From Lytechinus variegatus (Eukaryota > Echinodermata > Echinoidea > Temnopleuroida > Toxopneustidae): a stretch of DNA of 64,000 nucleotides. The notes under the pieces are model-generated. The model had not been told where the DNA came from. It ran no database searches and worked only from the letters and a program-made list of their open reading frames with translations. Of the stretch, positions 45,157-57,614 are shown one piece after another (the stretch's first letter is position 1; the number at the start of each line of letters is the position of its first letter). Made by a program: the position numbers and the translations under genes. The DNA lies in the NCBI RefSeq assembly GCF_018143015.1, contig NC_054740.1, positions 68,674,356 through 68,738,355 of the forward strand, read 5' to 3'.

Positions 45157-45639
45157 CTGTTGCTTGAAATTGAGGATACATTGAAGTAATAGAAAAACAG
45201 TCCTAAGAAAATAGTTTACGAAATGGGCGATTTATGAAAGTGTCATAAGTCTCAATTTACTTCACAACTCTTCACAAAGTCACATTTCCTAATTGCTTCT
45301 TATCATGGTTGTCCATCTCGGGGATGGGGATATACCCCCCCCCCAATATTTCAGTTGGGGGCGGGGGGCTGTGTTATTATTCCCCCATTAATTTGAGGTC
45401 GAACATTATGATACTTTTAGTGATCAATCATATGACAAGATATTATCATCATTACTATAATTACTATTATCATTGTCATAATCATAATATTAATAACAAT
45501 TTTGATGATTATCATAATGATCTTAGCGATGGCTATCTTATTTACGCATAATGACCATTTATATTGTTTTGCTCATAATTTCCTTACGTTTATTGCTATT
45601 GAATGAAACCATTTCTTTCTGAAACTGTTACAAACAGAA

Positions 45640-45760
45640 AGTGGCGTATCTGCGGGGGGGGGGCATGAGGGCACGTGCCCCCCCCCCCCATCAGCTGACA
45701 AAAAAAGAAAAAACGGTGAAAAGGAGAAAAAGAGGGAGAAAGGAAGAGAAACGTAGTGGG
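45640..45760. repeat. G/C-homopolymer repeat fragment
   Basis: GTGGCGTATCTGCGGGGG and a poly-C run followed by an A/G-rich segment look like the left end of a hAT-like element related to 37269-37540. The right end is not seen. Confidence 0.35.
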
Positions 45761-46099
45761 AAAGAAGAAATTATTATTCATTATAATATTATATTATGAT
45801 TATGTAATGTTATATTACATAACAAAAATTTTTATCATAACTTTATGAAACACAATTTGCTCAGGGCCTATGTCTTCATTGTTCCTGGTGCTCGCATTGT
45901 CTGTTTAACGAGATGTATAATCCTGTTGTACTAAAACATCCCGTTTTCAAGTCAATATAACCAAATATATGTCCTCGCACTTCGAGTTATTATTGTTTTA
46001 TGTAGTGACATATGCTTCTTTTTCATTACTATTTAAAGTGGTTATCCCATGTTAAGGTTTTAATGTAATTGAATTCCGGTTCGTGATTACGTTCACATT

Positions 46100-46790
46100 A
46101 GTGGATTTGTGAGATATGTCTGCTCTCCGTAAATTCCTAAAACCAGTCCTTAAAATGTCTCGTTTTCTGAATATCAAAAATTTTCAGCTTGCGCTTCGCG
46201 CTCGCATTATTTGGTTAGTGAAATACATATGGTCTTCGTGAATTCGTACACACAAGTCTTAGAATGCCCCCACTTCAGGTCTGAATCATCTTAATTTTCA
46301 GCTCGCGCTTTTCGCTCGCAATATTTGATTAGTGAGATGCGCATGATAATCATGATTACAATGACTACTATACTGGCAAAAAGTGCTTCATGTGTTCAGC
46401 TGTAATTCTAACGAAATCAGCCAGCCCTTGGCACTCGCATTACATGACTATGATGAGATATGCATATTTTTAATGGATTCCTTTAAAAAAAAATCCTTAG
46501 AATATCCCTGTATGGGGTCAAACATTTAAGCTCGCTCTTTGCTCTCGCATCATTTGGTTAGTGGAATACGTATATGGTTTCGTGTATTCCTACAAACAAG
46601 CCTTAAAATGCCGCTCTTCAGTCTGAATTTCCTAAATTTTCAGCTCGCGCTTCGCGCTCGCAATATTTGATTAGTGAGGTAAGTATGTTGATTACAATGT
46701 CTACAAAATCATGTGTTTAAAGGTAATTCTAACAAAATCAGCAAATTCTTGGTACTCGCATTAGATGAATGTGGTGAGATATGTATACTC
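46100..46790. repeat. 341-bp tandem duplication with GCTCGCGCTTCGCGCTCGC motif
   Basis: The motif and its flank (CAATATTTGATTAGTGAG or CATTATTTGGTTAGTG) occur at about 46190, 46300, 46531 and 46642. The 110/231-bp alternation means two head-to-tail 341-bp units. The same palindromic motif is scattered at 24830-25070, 31030-31580 and 37835. Confidence 0.7.
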
Positions 46791-46882
46791 TTAACTGATT
46801 CCTAAAATATAGTCCTCAAAATCTCCCTGTTTGGGGTCAATATATAAAAAAAACAAAAAACAAATTGGTCAATCAAAGAATT

Positions 46883-46987
46883 CAACCAGGAGACACTCTT
46901 CAAGATGTCTGGCGTTATCTCCGGGAAGAATGGGACATCACCCCAGAGCAAATTCGCCGACTTGTGACAAGCATGCGACGTCGATAG
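46883..46987 (+). pseudogene. Tc1-like transposase C-terminal fragment
   Basis: Thirty-four codons reading QPGDTLQDVWRYLREEWDIT then PEQIRRLVTSMRRR, then stop, with GGQTRY in frame after it. This matches the conserved C-terminus of Tc1 transposases (W..I....IR.L..SM.RR, then GG.T.Y). Everything upstream is gone; dead relic. Confidence 0.75.
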
Positions 46988-47537
46988 AGCCAGGGTGGAC
47001 AAACGAGATATTGAATTTTCGTTTGCTTAGGCCAAGATACTGAAATTTGACATTTGTTTCATCGATAAACTTTGATTTAAAATTCTAGTGGAATAGTGAT
47101 GCATCCAAGGTAGATCACTTTCTCTTCTCTTTTAGAATGGTATTTGACTTTAAGTTTGCTTTTATCGTTTGATGGATATTTATGCCAAATAAACTTTCAC
47201 AACTGAAAGAATGACTAATAGTTTTTTTTTTTCAATTTTCTTTTACTGACATTGTTTAAAGCATTTAATCACCCATGCATGACTGTTCACATGAAAATTT
47301 CACGTCATACTGGAAGAGGAATATTTTCTGGTCATGCTATGTTGACATACAATAATTTGCCTTTAATCAAATATCTATATATATGGAATATTTTAACTTT
47401 TTTAAGTGTCCAAGAACTTTATTTTGCTGAGTGTATATTGATGATCAGACTTCTAGCTAATCAGCAGACTCTTGACATGATTCATTATCTTTTTATATAT
47501 ATATTTCTTGTTCATACTCTTCTAAACTTCATGCTCG

Positions 47538-47660
47538 TCGGGGGGGAGGGGTGCAAAATAAATATTCAAGCTCGTCGGGGGGGGGGGGCAAAATAAATAT
47601 TCAAGCTTGTCAGAGGGGCAAAATAGGTTTTCAAGCTCGTCAGGGGGCAGGGATACGTAG
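47538..47660. repeat. ~37-bp minisatellite (TTCAAGCTCGTCGGGG)
   Basis: About four imperfect units of CTCGTCGGGGGG..GCAAAATA and AATATTCAAG. The G-run varies in length between copies. Confidence 0.8.
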
Positions 47661-48097
47661 GCATGGGTTGTGACTCGTCATGGGGGGGGGGGGCAGATCG
47701 ACTGTCCCCCGTAGGTACGCTAGTGCATCATTGTGATAGTCCTTCAAGTGACAGATGGTAGTATATGCACGCAGTTATACCCTTATATATAGAGCCCAAG
47801 AGGTTTGGGTAACATTCTTTCTTCCACCTACTGAAAGTTTGCTCGCTCGCTATGCTCATTCGCCACATTATCCAATAATCACACCTCATGAAACGCGATT
47901 TTGGTCATGTCTTCCAACTAAAAAAAATTTGCTTCAGCCACCCTTCCGCTCCACTTTTTTTTTCCAAAACCCTGTACAAAAAACGTAAAAATGACCATTT
48001 TTATGATTGTGATTTTTATTCATGGTCAGCCCCCACTTTTGGCTCAGCTCCCCAACCCACTTTGAAAATCGTTCCGCGGCCCCTGCGAAGAAGCGTC

Positions 48098-49267
48098 GCA
48101 TAGTGGGCCAGAATGAGTTGAAAGTGCGCCAAAATTATATTCCGAGCTAGATTTTTACTTTAACATGTTGAATATGGGTACTTTTGGGCGTAGAATCGAA
48201 TGAACATAATTTAAATCCGATGTGACGTCACCTTGATACCAAATTTTGATTGGCTAGTTCAAACCCATCTGTGAAAAGACAAATTACGCTAAACAATGTG
48301 TATATATAAACTTTGTGTTATGTGCTACTCTAACTATTGAACAGAGTGAATGTTGATTTATGCTTCTCACATGCCTAAAAAGTGTGTATGAGATGCCGAA
48401 AATAATCAAAATGATCATTAATTAGATTTATAGAAAAAAACCCTTTAAAATAATCTGAAAAATATTAACCGTGCTTTATCAAGCTGTATTGACTTGTGTA
48501 AAACGCAGACTCAACGCCACGAATGTATCACCTTGAGGAGAGTTTTTGGCTGAAATTATTCTACAAGTAAGTTTTATATCTAGAAGAGTTGTTTCCGTTA
48601 GCAACCTTATTTTGTAAATTATGCCCGGAATTCATGTCATTTTCATGGAATGGAAGGTGCAAAAGCGAACGGCAATTTACACCCATACCTACGGTGCGCT
48701 ACGACGACAGCGCGATATAAAATGCCCGTTTTTAACAGGTTTTTGGGGGGTGATGTGTCAAGTAAAATCGGCTCTAATATGAAAACGGGCAAAAATGGGC
48801 AGCTAAATTTGGTATCGATTTAAGGCTTAGACATCGGGAAAAATTATATCTATAGAATTTAGACGGAAATCCAAACGTTTCTATTGTAAAATGCAAAAAA
48901 ACATGGATTTTCAGCCTATTTCGAGGAATAATCATCCTCTAAACCTCATGAAAGGTGTCTTTTATCTACCTTGAACCCTTTCACACGAAAAAGGAATACA
49001 TCAGGATAATGTGGGAGCCATTTCAGATTCAAAAACCTTTTTTGAAATTGCCTGTTTTTCAACTATACGCGACACCGATTTCGCAAAATGTCACATTTTA
49101 CGATTTGAGGTAGGAAATTAACAACCTTTATGCAAATTCTGGAATGAAATATTTTGCTGAAGTATTCTTCAAAGTGTTGTCTTTCAGCTGGGCATGACGA
49201 AAATTAAAAATCTGAAATTGCCTAAAGTGACTTTTTGCGCACTTTTGTTTCGCCCCGGCCCACTGTT
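48098..49267. mobile_element. 1.17-kb DNA element with AGTGGGCC ends
   Basis: Left CATAGTGGGCCAGAATG with AAAGTGCGCCAAAA, right GCGCACTTTTGTTTCG with GGCCCACTG. These inverted ends of about 35 bp bound a non-coding interior. No target duplication could be fixed by eye. Confidence 0.6.
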
Positions 49268-51858
49268 GTTTCAAATTTACCATTCACAATATAGGTAATA
49301 GTCTAGTGCACTGTCATATTATCTTATAGGGACAGAAGACAACTGCCCCAGGAACTCCCATATAATTTCAGGGGCGCAAAAGAGAGAGAAAAAAGAAAAG
49401 TATACGGACTAATAGTTGAATAGCATATCCATGCTGGGCGGAAATCCCAGGGGATAGGGGGACACAATATCAAATGTCCCTCTACTATTTTTGTTTTTAT
49501 GATGGAAGAAATAGATCATTCAAAATCCAAATAAAACATTATTTTGGACGAGATGACCTTACGTTTTGGGTGATAACCTTTTTTTTTTTTTCTTGTCATT
49601 TTTTCTAGTCCATGGTAAACCTATATACTTTTGGGGAGAGAATTCCGCCCTTGAGCTTATCTGTAGAGTAGGGCCTTATCATGACTTTTATCAGGGGCAT
49701 TTGTTTTTCTAAAGTTTGGTCGCTATATTTGACCTATAATTCATGTCAGTAATGGAGATACGTTAGTGCAGTCAGGAAAGAGGGCCGTCTTCAATTCCTC
49801 CCCCAAGGGGGGGGGGGGGAGCTGTGGGCTTCAGCCCCTACTTTTTTTTCCAACTGACTGAAACGAACAAATTACCAGCTTTTGTGATTTGATTGCATGG
49901 CCAGCTTCCTGTAAAAAGTACCTTCTTCTGTTTTGAATTCCTCTGTTCACCTGAAAACTGCAATTAATTAAGCCTTTAGTTGCAGTACAGCATGGTGTAA
50001 AAGTACCATGGTATTACTATGGTATTTACATGGTATGTGTTTTTGTGTTTAATGCAATGATTCCACCACGAAAAAATCAGAAAAACACACATAAATATTT
50101 TGGAAGAATGTTTTATATAAGGTTAAATATGGAAAATTGTTTACCATGCTTTGTCAATCAAGTTTTGTGAACTCGCTCAATTAATATAGAAGTCAATGAC
50201 AGGTCTCTAGGTGTAGGATAGGATTAGGAGTTAGGATTATGTATAGGATAGGATAGTATGAATATGGCAAATGTGCGTCAATGACCTTGACACTATTTTT
50301 TAAAAAGAACCCACATGGGGCCCATATGGGACACACATGGCCAATATAGCCCACGCAGACAATGAAAGAATATGGTGTTCATGACTCATGACATGGAAGT
50401 ACCAGCGTAATTAATGGTACAACCATATAGTAATACTATGGCATTTGTACCATGAATTTACCGTATGGTATATGTACTTCCTTAATTCATCTGTCAATTA
50501 CTTTTACATTGGTAGTATTACTATTACTGAAAGTACTATGGTAAAACCATGATTTTATGGTCTACGGTACCCCCCCCCCCCCCCCCCCACTTTCAAAACC
50601 TTTCCATGGGTGTGCATCAGTGCATGACCCCCTGCAGCTGCCTATATATTATACAGCGCTGTCCTGCCTAAATTTTCAAAAGCCTGGTAATAAACAGCCC
50701 GGTCATAACATTTTAATATAGTCTTAGTAGATGCCTACTCCTCACTCCCTCCTAATTAGTCGATCATCCTATCACGAAATTTGGCAGCATGCGCAAATAA
50801 TTTTTGTTCAAAAGCCCCGGTAATAAACAGCCCGGTCATAACATTTTGATATTTTAGATGCCTAATCCTCACTCCCTCCTAAGTCCTATCACGAAATTGG
50901 CAGCAGGGCGAGTAAACATTACGATACCCCCCCATCCGATCGCCCACTATCAAACGATGGACCCCCTCCCTTTTTACCGCGGTCACCGGTACGGTCACCT
51001 GACTAAAACTCGTCACATGATCACGGTGCTCGAAGGAGGATCGTTTTTTGTCAAGGTTGCGAGTGCGTTAAGGTAAACAGGTAATGTATTTTCTCTTTAT
51101 TCCTTTTAATTTCAAGAAAAAATCACGATAATTTTTAGACTTTGTTCTTGAATTTCAACATTCTTTGGGTTTAAGTCCCCCCACCATCATGTCCATCCTG
51201 GATCTATCACAAATTAATGATAAACAAACGGTCGTATTTTAGTCGTGAACACGGCGAAGACGAGTCGACAACTTCAGTTCAAGCAGGCTGCTCCGCTCCG
51301 CCTCCGGGCCCGGCCACGCAGCGCAGCGCTAGGGCTAGGCGCATTGAAGACTGATATTTCTAGTAGGCCTAGAGTATAGTGTTAGAAAAAATCAAAGAAG
51401 CTTCTACATTCTACCTGAGGCCTGCTGAAAGCCATACTATAGTAGGTAACCTCACGACAATGGGCTAAGGCTAGACCAAAAGCTTTGGTCTCTGTTTTAT
51501 TATGTTGGTTGTTCAGCTGAACTCCGTTGGCTTCCCTCACCAAATACAGAGACCGAAGTTCTAGCGCGATCTGTACAGGGGACTCAGTGGCCATATGTTT
51601 ATGTAGCCTACTTTAGATCGGATAAAACGGGGGATTTTGCATTGCAAGTCCCCTAATGGTGGCTGCACGATAGCGAGCCATCTGTGTACGAGGAGAAATT
51701 TTTAAAAAATGTAAAAAAACTCCTCGAAACAGACGGATGCCAGCTGTCTAGGCTAAGGCTAGCTATATATGCCTATGGCTATGGTAAAACTTTATGCTAA
51801 AACGAATGATGATGATGTGGATAGATTTGTGTGACTGAGGCACAGCCTAGTATGTTGT
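49268..51858. other. Gene-free region with short repeats
   Basis: 49980-50570 repeats TACCATGGTA/ATGGTATT words in both orientations; a 20-bp poly-C run lies near 50571. A CG-rich block at 51230-51350 (CTCCGCCTCCGGGCCCGGCC) could be a promoter, perhaps for a non-coding first exon of the transporter. No exon is proven. Confidence 0.4.
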
Positions 51859-52382
51859 TAACCCAGGGAGCTCCGGCACCCAAAGCGGGCTGGAGCCCAG
51901 GAGTCGATGTGCAAAACGAGGGAGACACGGGACTGGGGTAGATTTGGGTTCTCAACTTAATATAAAAAATGTTGAAATAGAAATTATGCACTTAGTTACC
52001 ACGATTATATGGATAAACTAAACTTTTCTAAAGGTCTATCGTGACACACAAATCCTGACATTGAGGCACAGACTGGAACCTCGATAAAACAAAATAAAGC
52101 CTCGGTCTCGATCTGCCATTTTGTTTTGAATTTCGAAAGAAGGAAAGTTATGGCGACAGAACTTTGTTTTTTTGAGGTTCCAATCTATGCCTTGATGTGT
52201 CAGGATTTGTGTGTCATGATAGACCTTCATCCATATAATCGTGGTAAGTGCATAATTTCTGTTTCCACATTTTATTAAGATTACTATTGAGATCCCAATC
52301 TACCTCATGCAGTGTCTCCCTCGTTTTGCAAATTCAACTCCTGGGCTTCGGCTCGCAAAGCGGGCCGGAGCTCCCTGGGTTA
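51859..52382. mobile_element. 524-bp foldback element with ~200-bp arms
   Basis: TAACCCAGGGAGCTCCGG opens it and the inverse closes it. The mirrored pairs AAAACGAGGGAGACAC and ACACACAAATCCTGACA show that almost the whole element folds on itself around a short T-rich centre near 52120. Confidence 0.8.
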
Positions 52383-52688
52383 GTTTAGTGTTAATGTCTA
52401 TACTCGACTATAAGTCAATACTCAGTCATACTGGGGAAGTATTCTGGAAACGGAACATTCTTATCTCAAAATGTTCATCATATCTCTGTTAAGTTCTCAA
52501 ATTGGTATTCTAAAAACATTCTTATAATAATTAAGTGCAATAAAAATTAGGACCAGGCATTATGCTTGAACAAGATAAGCGTATGTTATTCTGACAACAT
52601 TCTCATCTTTTCTTTTTTTTTATCTTTCACAATATTCATGATGATATTTACAATAGCTAGAGGGTTTTCACATCTCATGATGGCCACA

Positions 52689-52709
52689 TTTTTTTTTTTT
52701 TTTTTTTTT
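52689..52709. repeat. Poly-T run followed by poly-G
   Basis: About 21 T followed by eight G in non-coding DNA. A pyrimidine-rich CTTTCTTT stretch follows to about 52990. Confidence 0.9.
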
Positions 52710-53424
52710 GGGGGGGGTTAAAAATCAACAGCCACCGGTAGTAACAAGGAGACTATGGTAATCGGTCTTCCTTCCATTCTTTCTATCATTCACCTCTTAT
52801 ATTGGTTTGTCTACTTTGAAATACTTTCCCTGTTTCTGTTTCCTTTTTTTCATTCATTTTCTTTCTCTTTTTTATTTCTTTTTAAAAATCTTTCTTTCTC
52901 TTTGTTTCTCTCGGTATTTTTCTTTCTTTCTCACTTTTCCTTGGCTTTATTCTGTCTTTCCTTTGTTATTTCTTTATTTCCTTACTTGTAGACCTACTTT
53001 CTTTCTTTATTTTGTGCATGTTTCAAGGAGTGAAAATAAATTATTGCACATGATATTCTGTTGACATGCATATAATTAAGGAGTGATTCTCTTTGTTAAA
53101 CTGCCAATACAAAGTCATTTTGATTGGCAATATCTAAAAATTGGTGTGTTGAAGATTAGAAAGGGGTAGTCCTTACAGAGATAAGATTGTGTTAAGAAGA
53201 TTTTCAGATTACTGATTTTAATTGATGTAGCATCTCGGTAAGAAATAATAAAGGATAAGAATGGAGATACAAATGTTTTCCTTTTATATAATCATCCTTT
53301 ACTCCTATTGTCTAAGTTGCCTCACCTTATTTGCAATATATGTATAAAGGCTAGACTTTAACCATAATTAAGAGAACATGGTGTCTTTATTACCCCATGC
53401 AGATTCTGAACAGTAAGCAATTAG

Positions 53425-53537
53425 ATGCAGGAAGGACAATCAGAAAACATGGACAGCAGAGAAGTGCCTCAAGTTCAGATAAAGGACACAGAAAGCCTCC
53501 TGCCCTGTGATGAAAATGAAAAAGTACCGCTCATGGG
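53425..53537 (+). CDS. Transporter exon 1: cytoplasmic N-tail
   Basis: Encodes MQEGQSENMDSREVPQVQIK followed by DTESLLPCDENEKVPLM, with the donor inside the next Gly codon (ATGGG|GTTAGT). The acidic-dileucine motif DTESLL is of the type that sends GLUT8 to endosomes and lysosomes. Confidence 0.8.
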
Positions 53538-56500
53538 GTTAGTATTTTCAATTTGCCTAATGTATAGAATTACAAGGTTTAAAGGCAAGAAGAACATATT
53601 CAGTTTTAAATTCTATCCTGCATAAATTTGGATGATAGGATATAGAGTCGACCACCCTTTCGTACGGTAAACAAATCGTAATTTGAATGATGATTCCAGT
53701 GAAAACTAAGGCTATTGACAAATTTCTAGCATGTGTGAAACCAAACCAGAACATGATTAGAATCGTGAATTCAAATTCACTCCGGTGGTGAATTCCAGTT
53801 AAGTTTCACTGAAATCACAGTTTTCGAGTGAGCGTACTGTGTGAAAGGTCCGGTGGTTCTAAAGACGAATTGCAATCATCATTACAATGACGATTCAAGA
53901 TTCACGTGTGAAAAGGCAACTTTTCACTAGTGTGCAGTTCTTTATTTTGTCCTAGAGAATGGGAGTGCTCTGTCCGTCTTTCTAGGTAAAGAGAGTGAGA
54001 AATTATTGTAAGATGGTGATTCATGTTAATTATTTTTGAAATTTACTCTCCAGAGTGATGATACTTAATAATTGGGTGAAATAGGGACAATAAAGTCATT
54101 CACCAACATGTACCGGTACATAGATCTGATACTACTGTCTTTAGACCATTGATGGCATACCATTGGTTGATTTTGAAGTGTAGCATAAAGCTTGTATGTG
54201 TATGTTGTCAGGGCCCTGGGAACAATTTTTTTTACCAGAGGTGCTGATGTAAATTTGATAAGCAAAAAAAATAGGTTTCACTACAAATGAATTTCATTTT
54301 GGTCCCTAGAAATATGACCAAAAAAGAAAAAAAAGAAAGAAAAAAAAGTGTTTTCACTACAAAATGTAGGTCATTTTGATTATATTTCCCCAATTTGCCA
54401 CACCTACCAGAATTCCAGGGTGTGTTGCCTATGAAATACAGTGCGTCCCAAAAAAAACTATACACTTTTGAAATGGCTGCCAAATAAAAAATGTAGCACT
54501 TTGGGGGAAAAGACTTATAGATATGGAAAGCCAATAAAGTCAACTTTCAAATGACACCAAAAAGTTGGAAAATTATTCATGCTTGAGCGAGCACTGCCCA
54601 CTGAAACAGAGGGTATGCAAATAAGGGTGGGCTGGAATTAGCCTTCCAATTTCTTTCAGATGTTTTGTTTGGTACTTGCAAAGTTGAAGGTTATTTGGTG
54701 AGTTAAAGATCAGATGTTATCAGTTTGTTGTTTGTGAAAATTTCATACGTTATTAAATTGAAATTTAATGCATGAGTGATCATGAATTGCAATTTTTAGT
54801 GCAGCTTTATCATGTGGATCATGTGGATCTTAACAATGTGTTCATGACAGTCAGGAGAAGAGGGGGTAATATGACTTAGGTAGGTGAAGTAAGTTGATGG
54901 GCTTAAGGTCAACAGAACATTTAGCAACCCCTCCCTCCATCTCACCCCCTCCCCCACTTCTCTCCTCCTGGGAGACTAAGCTTGGCTAGGCTGGGCAGGA
55001 ATTAGCCATACAGTTTTTTGAGAGGTTAGTCCTTTGGAACTTACAAAGCTAAGGGTGTTCTGCTATTCATGAGTGAGATAAGTTTTGGTTTTAATAGGCA
55101 AATTTCATGAATTACTCAATTGAAATGTACTGCATGAGTGAACAGGAATGCAATTTTAGTGTAGCATATTCATCTTGTGGACATCAGAAGTGTGTTCATG
55201 AGAGTCAGAGTAATGTGATGGTACATGTACCTGTTACAAGCAAGAAGGCGAGGTATGCTAAGACTTGGTTAAAAGGGCATTCCTCTTCTTTTTGTCCTTT
55301 TACAAATTAAAAGTCATAGGTACCCTCCCCTCTTCACCTCCATTTTCCAGCCCCCCCCCCCTCCTCTCTCTCTGTCTCATCTCCCGTATTGTAGCCTTTT
55401 CAAAACTTAACTGCCAAGTGACCGGTGGCTGATGGTCAGTTTGAATGATTGCCAAAAAAAAATTAATGATTATGATGATTAATGAAATAATTTATTGGAA
55501 AAAAAATGAATGTTTTATTGATCACATTGCACATTGAATGAGTTAATTTACTGATAAATTGTTGATTGAATGATTGATAGGAAAAAGTTGATGCCCTAAT
55601 TCAGAATTAATCATTAAACCAACATTCTGCTCTGGACTTCACGCGTACATAAGAATAGCCATCAGTCTCTCAACAGGAGGGGAGGGTGGGAAAGAGGGAG
55701 GGGCGGGGCTGAATGTTCTGTTGACCCTTATTCCATCAACCTACTTCTCCCACTTAAGCCCTATCTCACCCCCTATTCTCCCGACTGGCCGACTCCCATG
55801 AACACATTGCTGAGATCGCCATGATAAAGTTGAAATGCTGCCCCAAAAGATATCCAAATGATAAAGCTGAAATGCTGCTCCAAAAGTGTAATTTGTGTTC
55901 ACTCATGCATAAAAGTTCAATTTAATAACTTTAAAAAATTGCTTAAGCTATCAAAACTGATCAAGGTTGATCATTAATTTATCACAACGCCCTTAACTTT
56001 GCAAGTTCGAAATGATTTGCCTCTCAACAACTGAAATAAATTGGAAGGCTAATTCCAGCCCACCCTAATTTTCATACCCTTTGTTTCAGTGAGCAGTGCT
56101 CGCTCAAGCATTAATATTTTTCCAACTTTTTGGTGTCATTTGAAAGTTGACTTCATTGGCTATCCATATATGAGAGTCTTTTTCCCCAAAGAGCTAGATT
56201 TTTTATTTGGCGGCCATTTCAAAAGTGTATAGTTTTTTTGGGGACGCGCTGTATAATACACCCCCAGCACACACACATGCTTCCCAGGACCTTGTATGCT
56301 GTTGACACAGTTTGTATTAAAGCATGCTGAAAATGAAAAGCCTGTAATAGTACTAGTAGAGAAAAAAAAAAATTCTGGTGATTTGTATTTATTAAGTAGA
56401 AAATTTGGTGATTTTGGAGATCTGTCAGATAAAAACATCCATCATTAACCATGTTTTAATTTCTTTTTCTTTCTAGCACAAAAATGAAAGGCCGGAATGG

Positions 56501-57581
56501 TAGCCTGTATTTCATAGTAGGATTGGTTTTACTGGCACCTCTTGTTACAGGCTTCTCCATCGGCTATTCATCTCCTGCTCTCCCAAAGATAGCATTTCCT
56601 ACGAAAGAGGAAGAATCATGGTTCGGGGTGAGATGATTATTTTTTTAGTTTTCTTCTTTTTGACAAGTTTTTGGTTATCAATTATTTTGAAGCATCATCA
56701 TTATCATCACTTATTTTTTTGTTTTTATTGTTGCTGGTGTTGCTATGATAATATTATTATCATCAATGATAATAATGATGATATGCAACATTTATGTTTC
56801 TAAGCACTGCATACTATGTACTATTACTGTTGCTATACTATCATGATTATTATTAGGTGGTCTATCAGTCTGACAGATTACCTCTTAACCCTAAACAGGC
56901 AGGAGGGTTGAATCAACCCCCCCTCAACATTTTCTGCGATCATTCCGCCGCACAAATTTTTTTGACCGCGTCACTCGCAGAGTTGGTACTTTTAAGTCTC
57001 GTGCATCTTTTGAGACCAAGTTTACGACGCTCGGGTATGCGGTTCCGAAATTACACGTTTCGTAAGTGCATGTCAGACCAAAAATTGTTCCAAAGCATGA
57101 TTTTGTGTACAAAGTCAATGCAAATTGAATTTTCTCATCTTATTCATAAAGGTATGATTATTTTTACTTTAAACAGCTGAAATTAATTGATTTTAGCATA
57201 ATTATGCTTCAAAAAGGTTTTGCAATAAATTTGTTGAAAAAAACAAAGAAAAACAAAAGGTTGAAAAACAGAGAAATACATAAGAAATTCATAAAACATT
57301 AAAATACATAAGAAATTGATTTCCAAACCAAATTTTTTTCAATTGCAATTGTTAAGAATGCTACAAAAAATATTTTACCAAAAATTAGCATTCTAGGAAC
57401 TTTATTTAATGAATTCGAACAAAAAGTATGATTTATGCATAAATTAGCATAATTAATTCATATGAAATAAAATTTCATTATTTTGGAAAATTTTACCATA
57501 CAGCCTTGTAAATACGTAGCACACTACCAGCGTGAAAATTTTTGTGGCGCTTGCGCGATCGGCGGCCGAGATTCAATGGTT

Positions 57582-57614
<33 letters not shown>

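Noticed and set aside
46460..46680. Regular spacing of GC-rich palindromes, first suspected to be a CRISPR-like array
   Set aside because: The spacers are homologous to each other in a 341-bp period and the genome is clearly animal; a tandem duplication explains it.
51541..51594. Minus-strand ATG with 18 codons (MATESPVQIALELRSLYL) and a GTGAGG donor, in a CG-rich area
   Set aside because: Looks like a first coding exon, but I found no matching downstream exon to the left; could be chance. Spliced RNA reads from 51541 leftwards would revive it.
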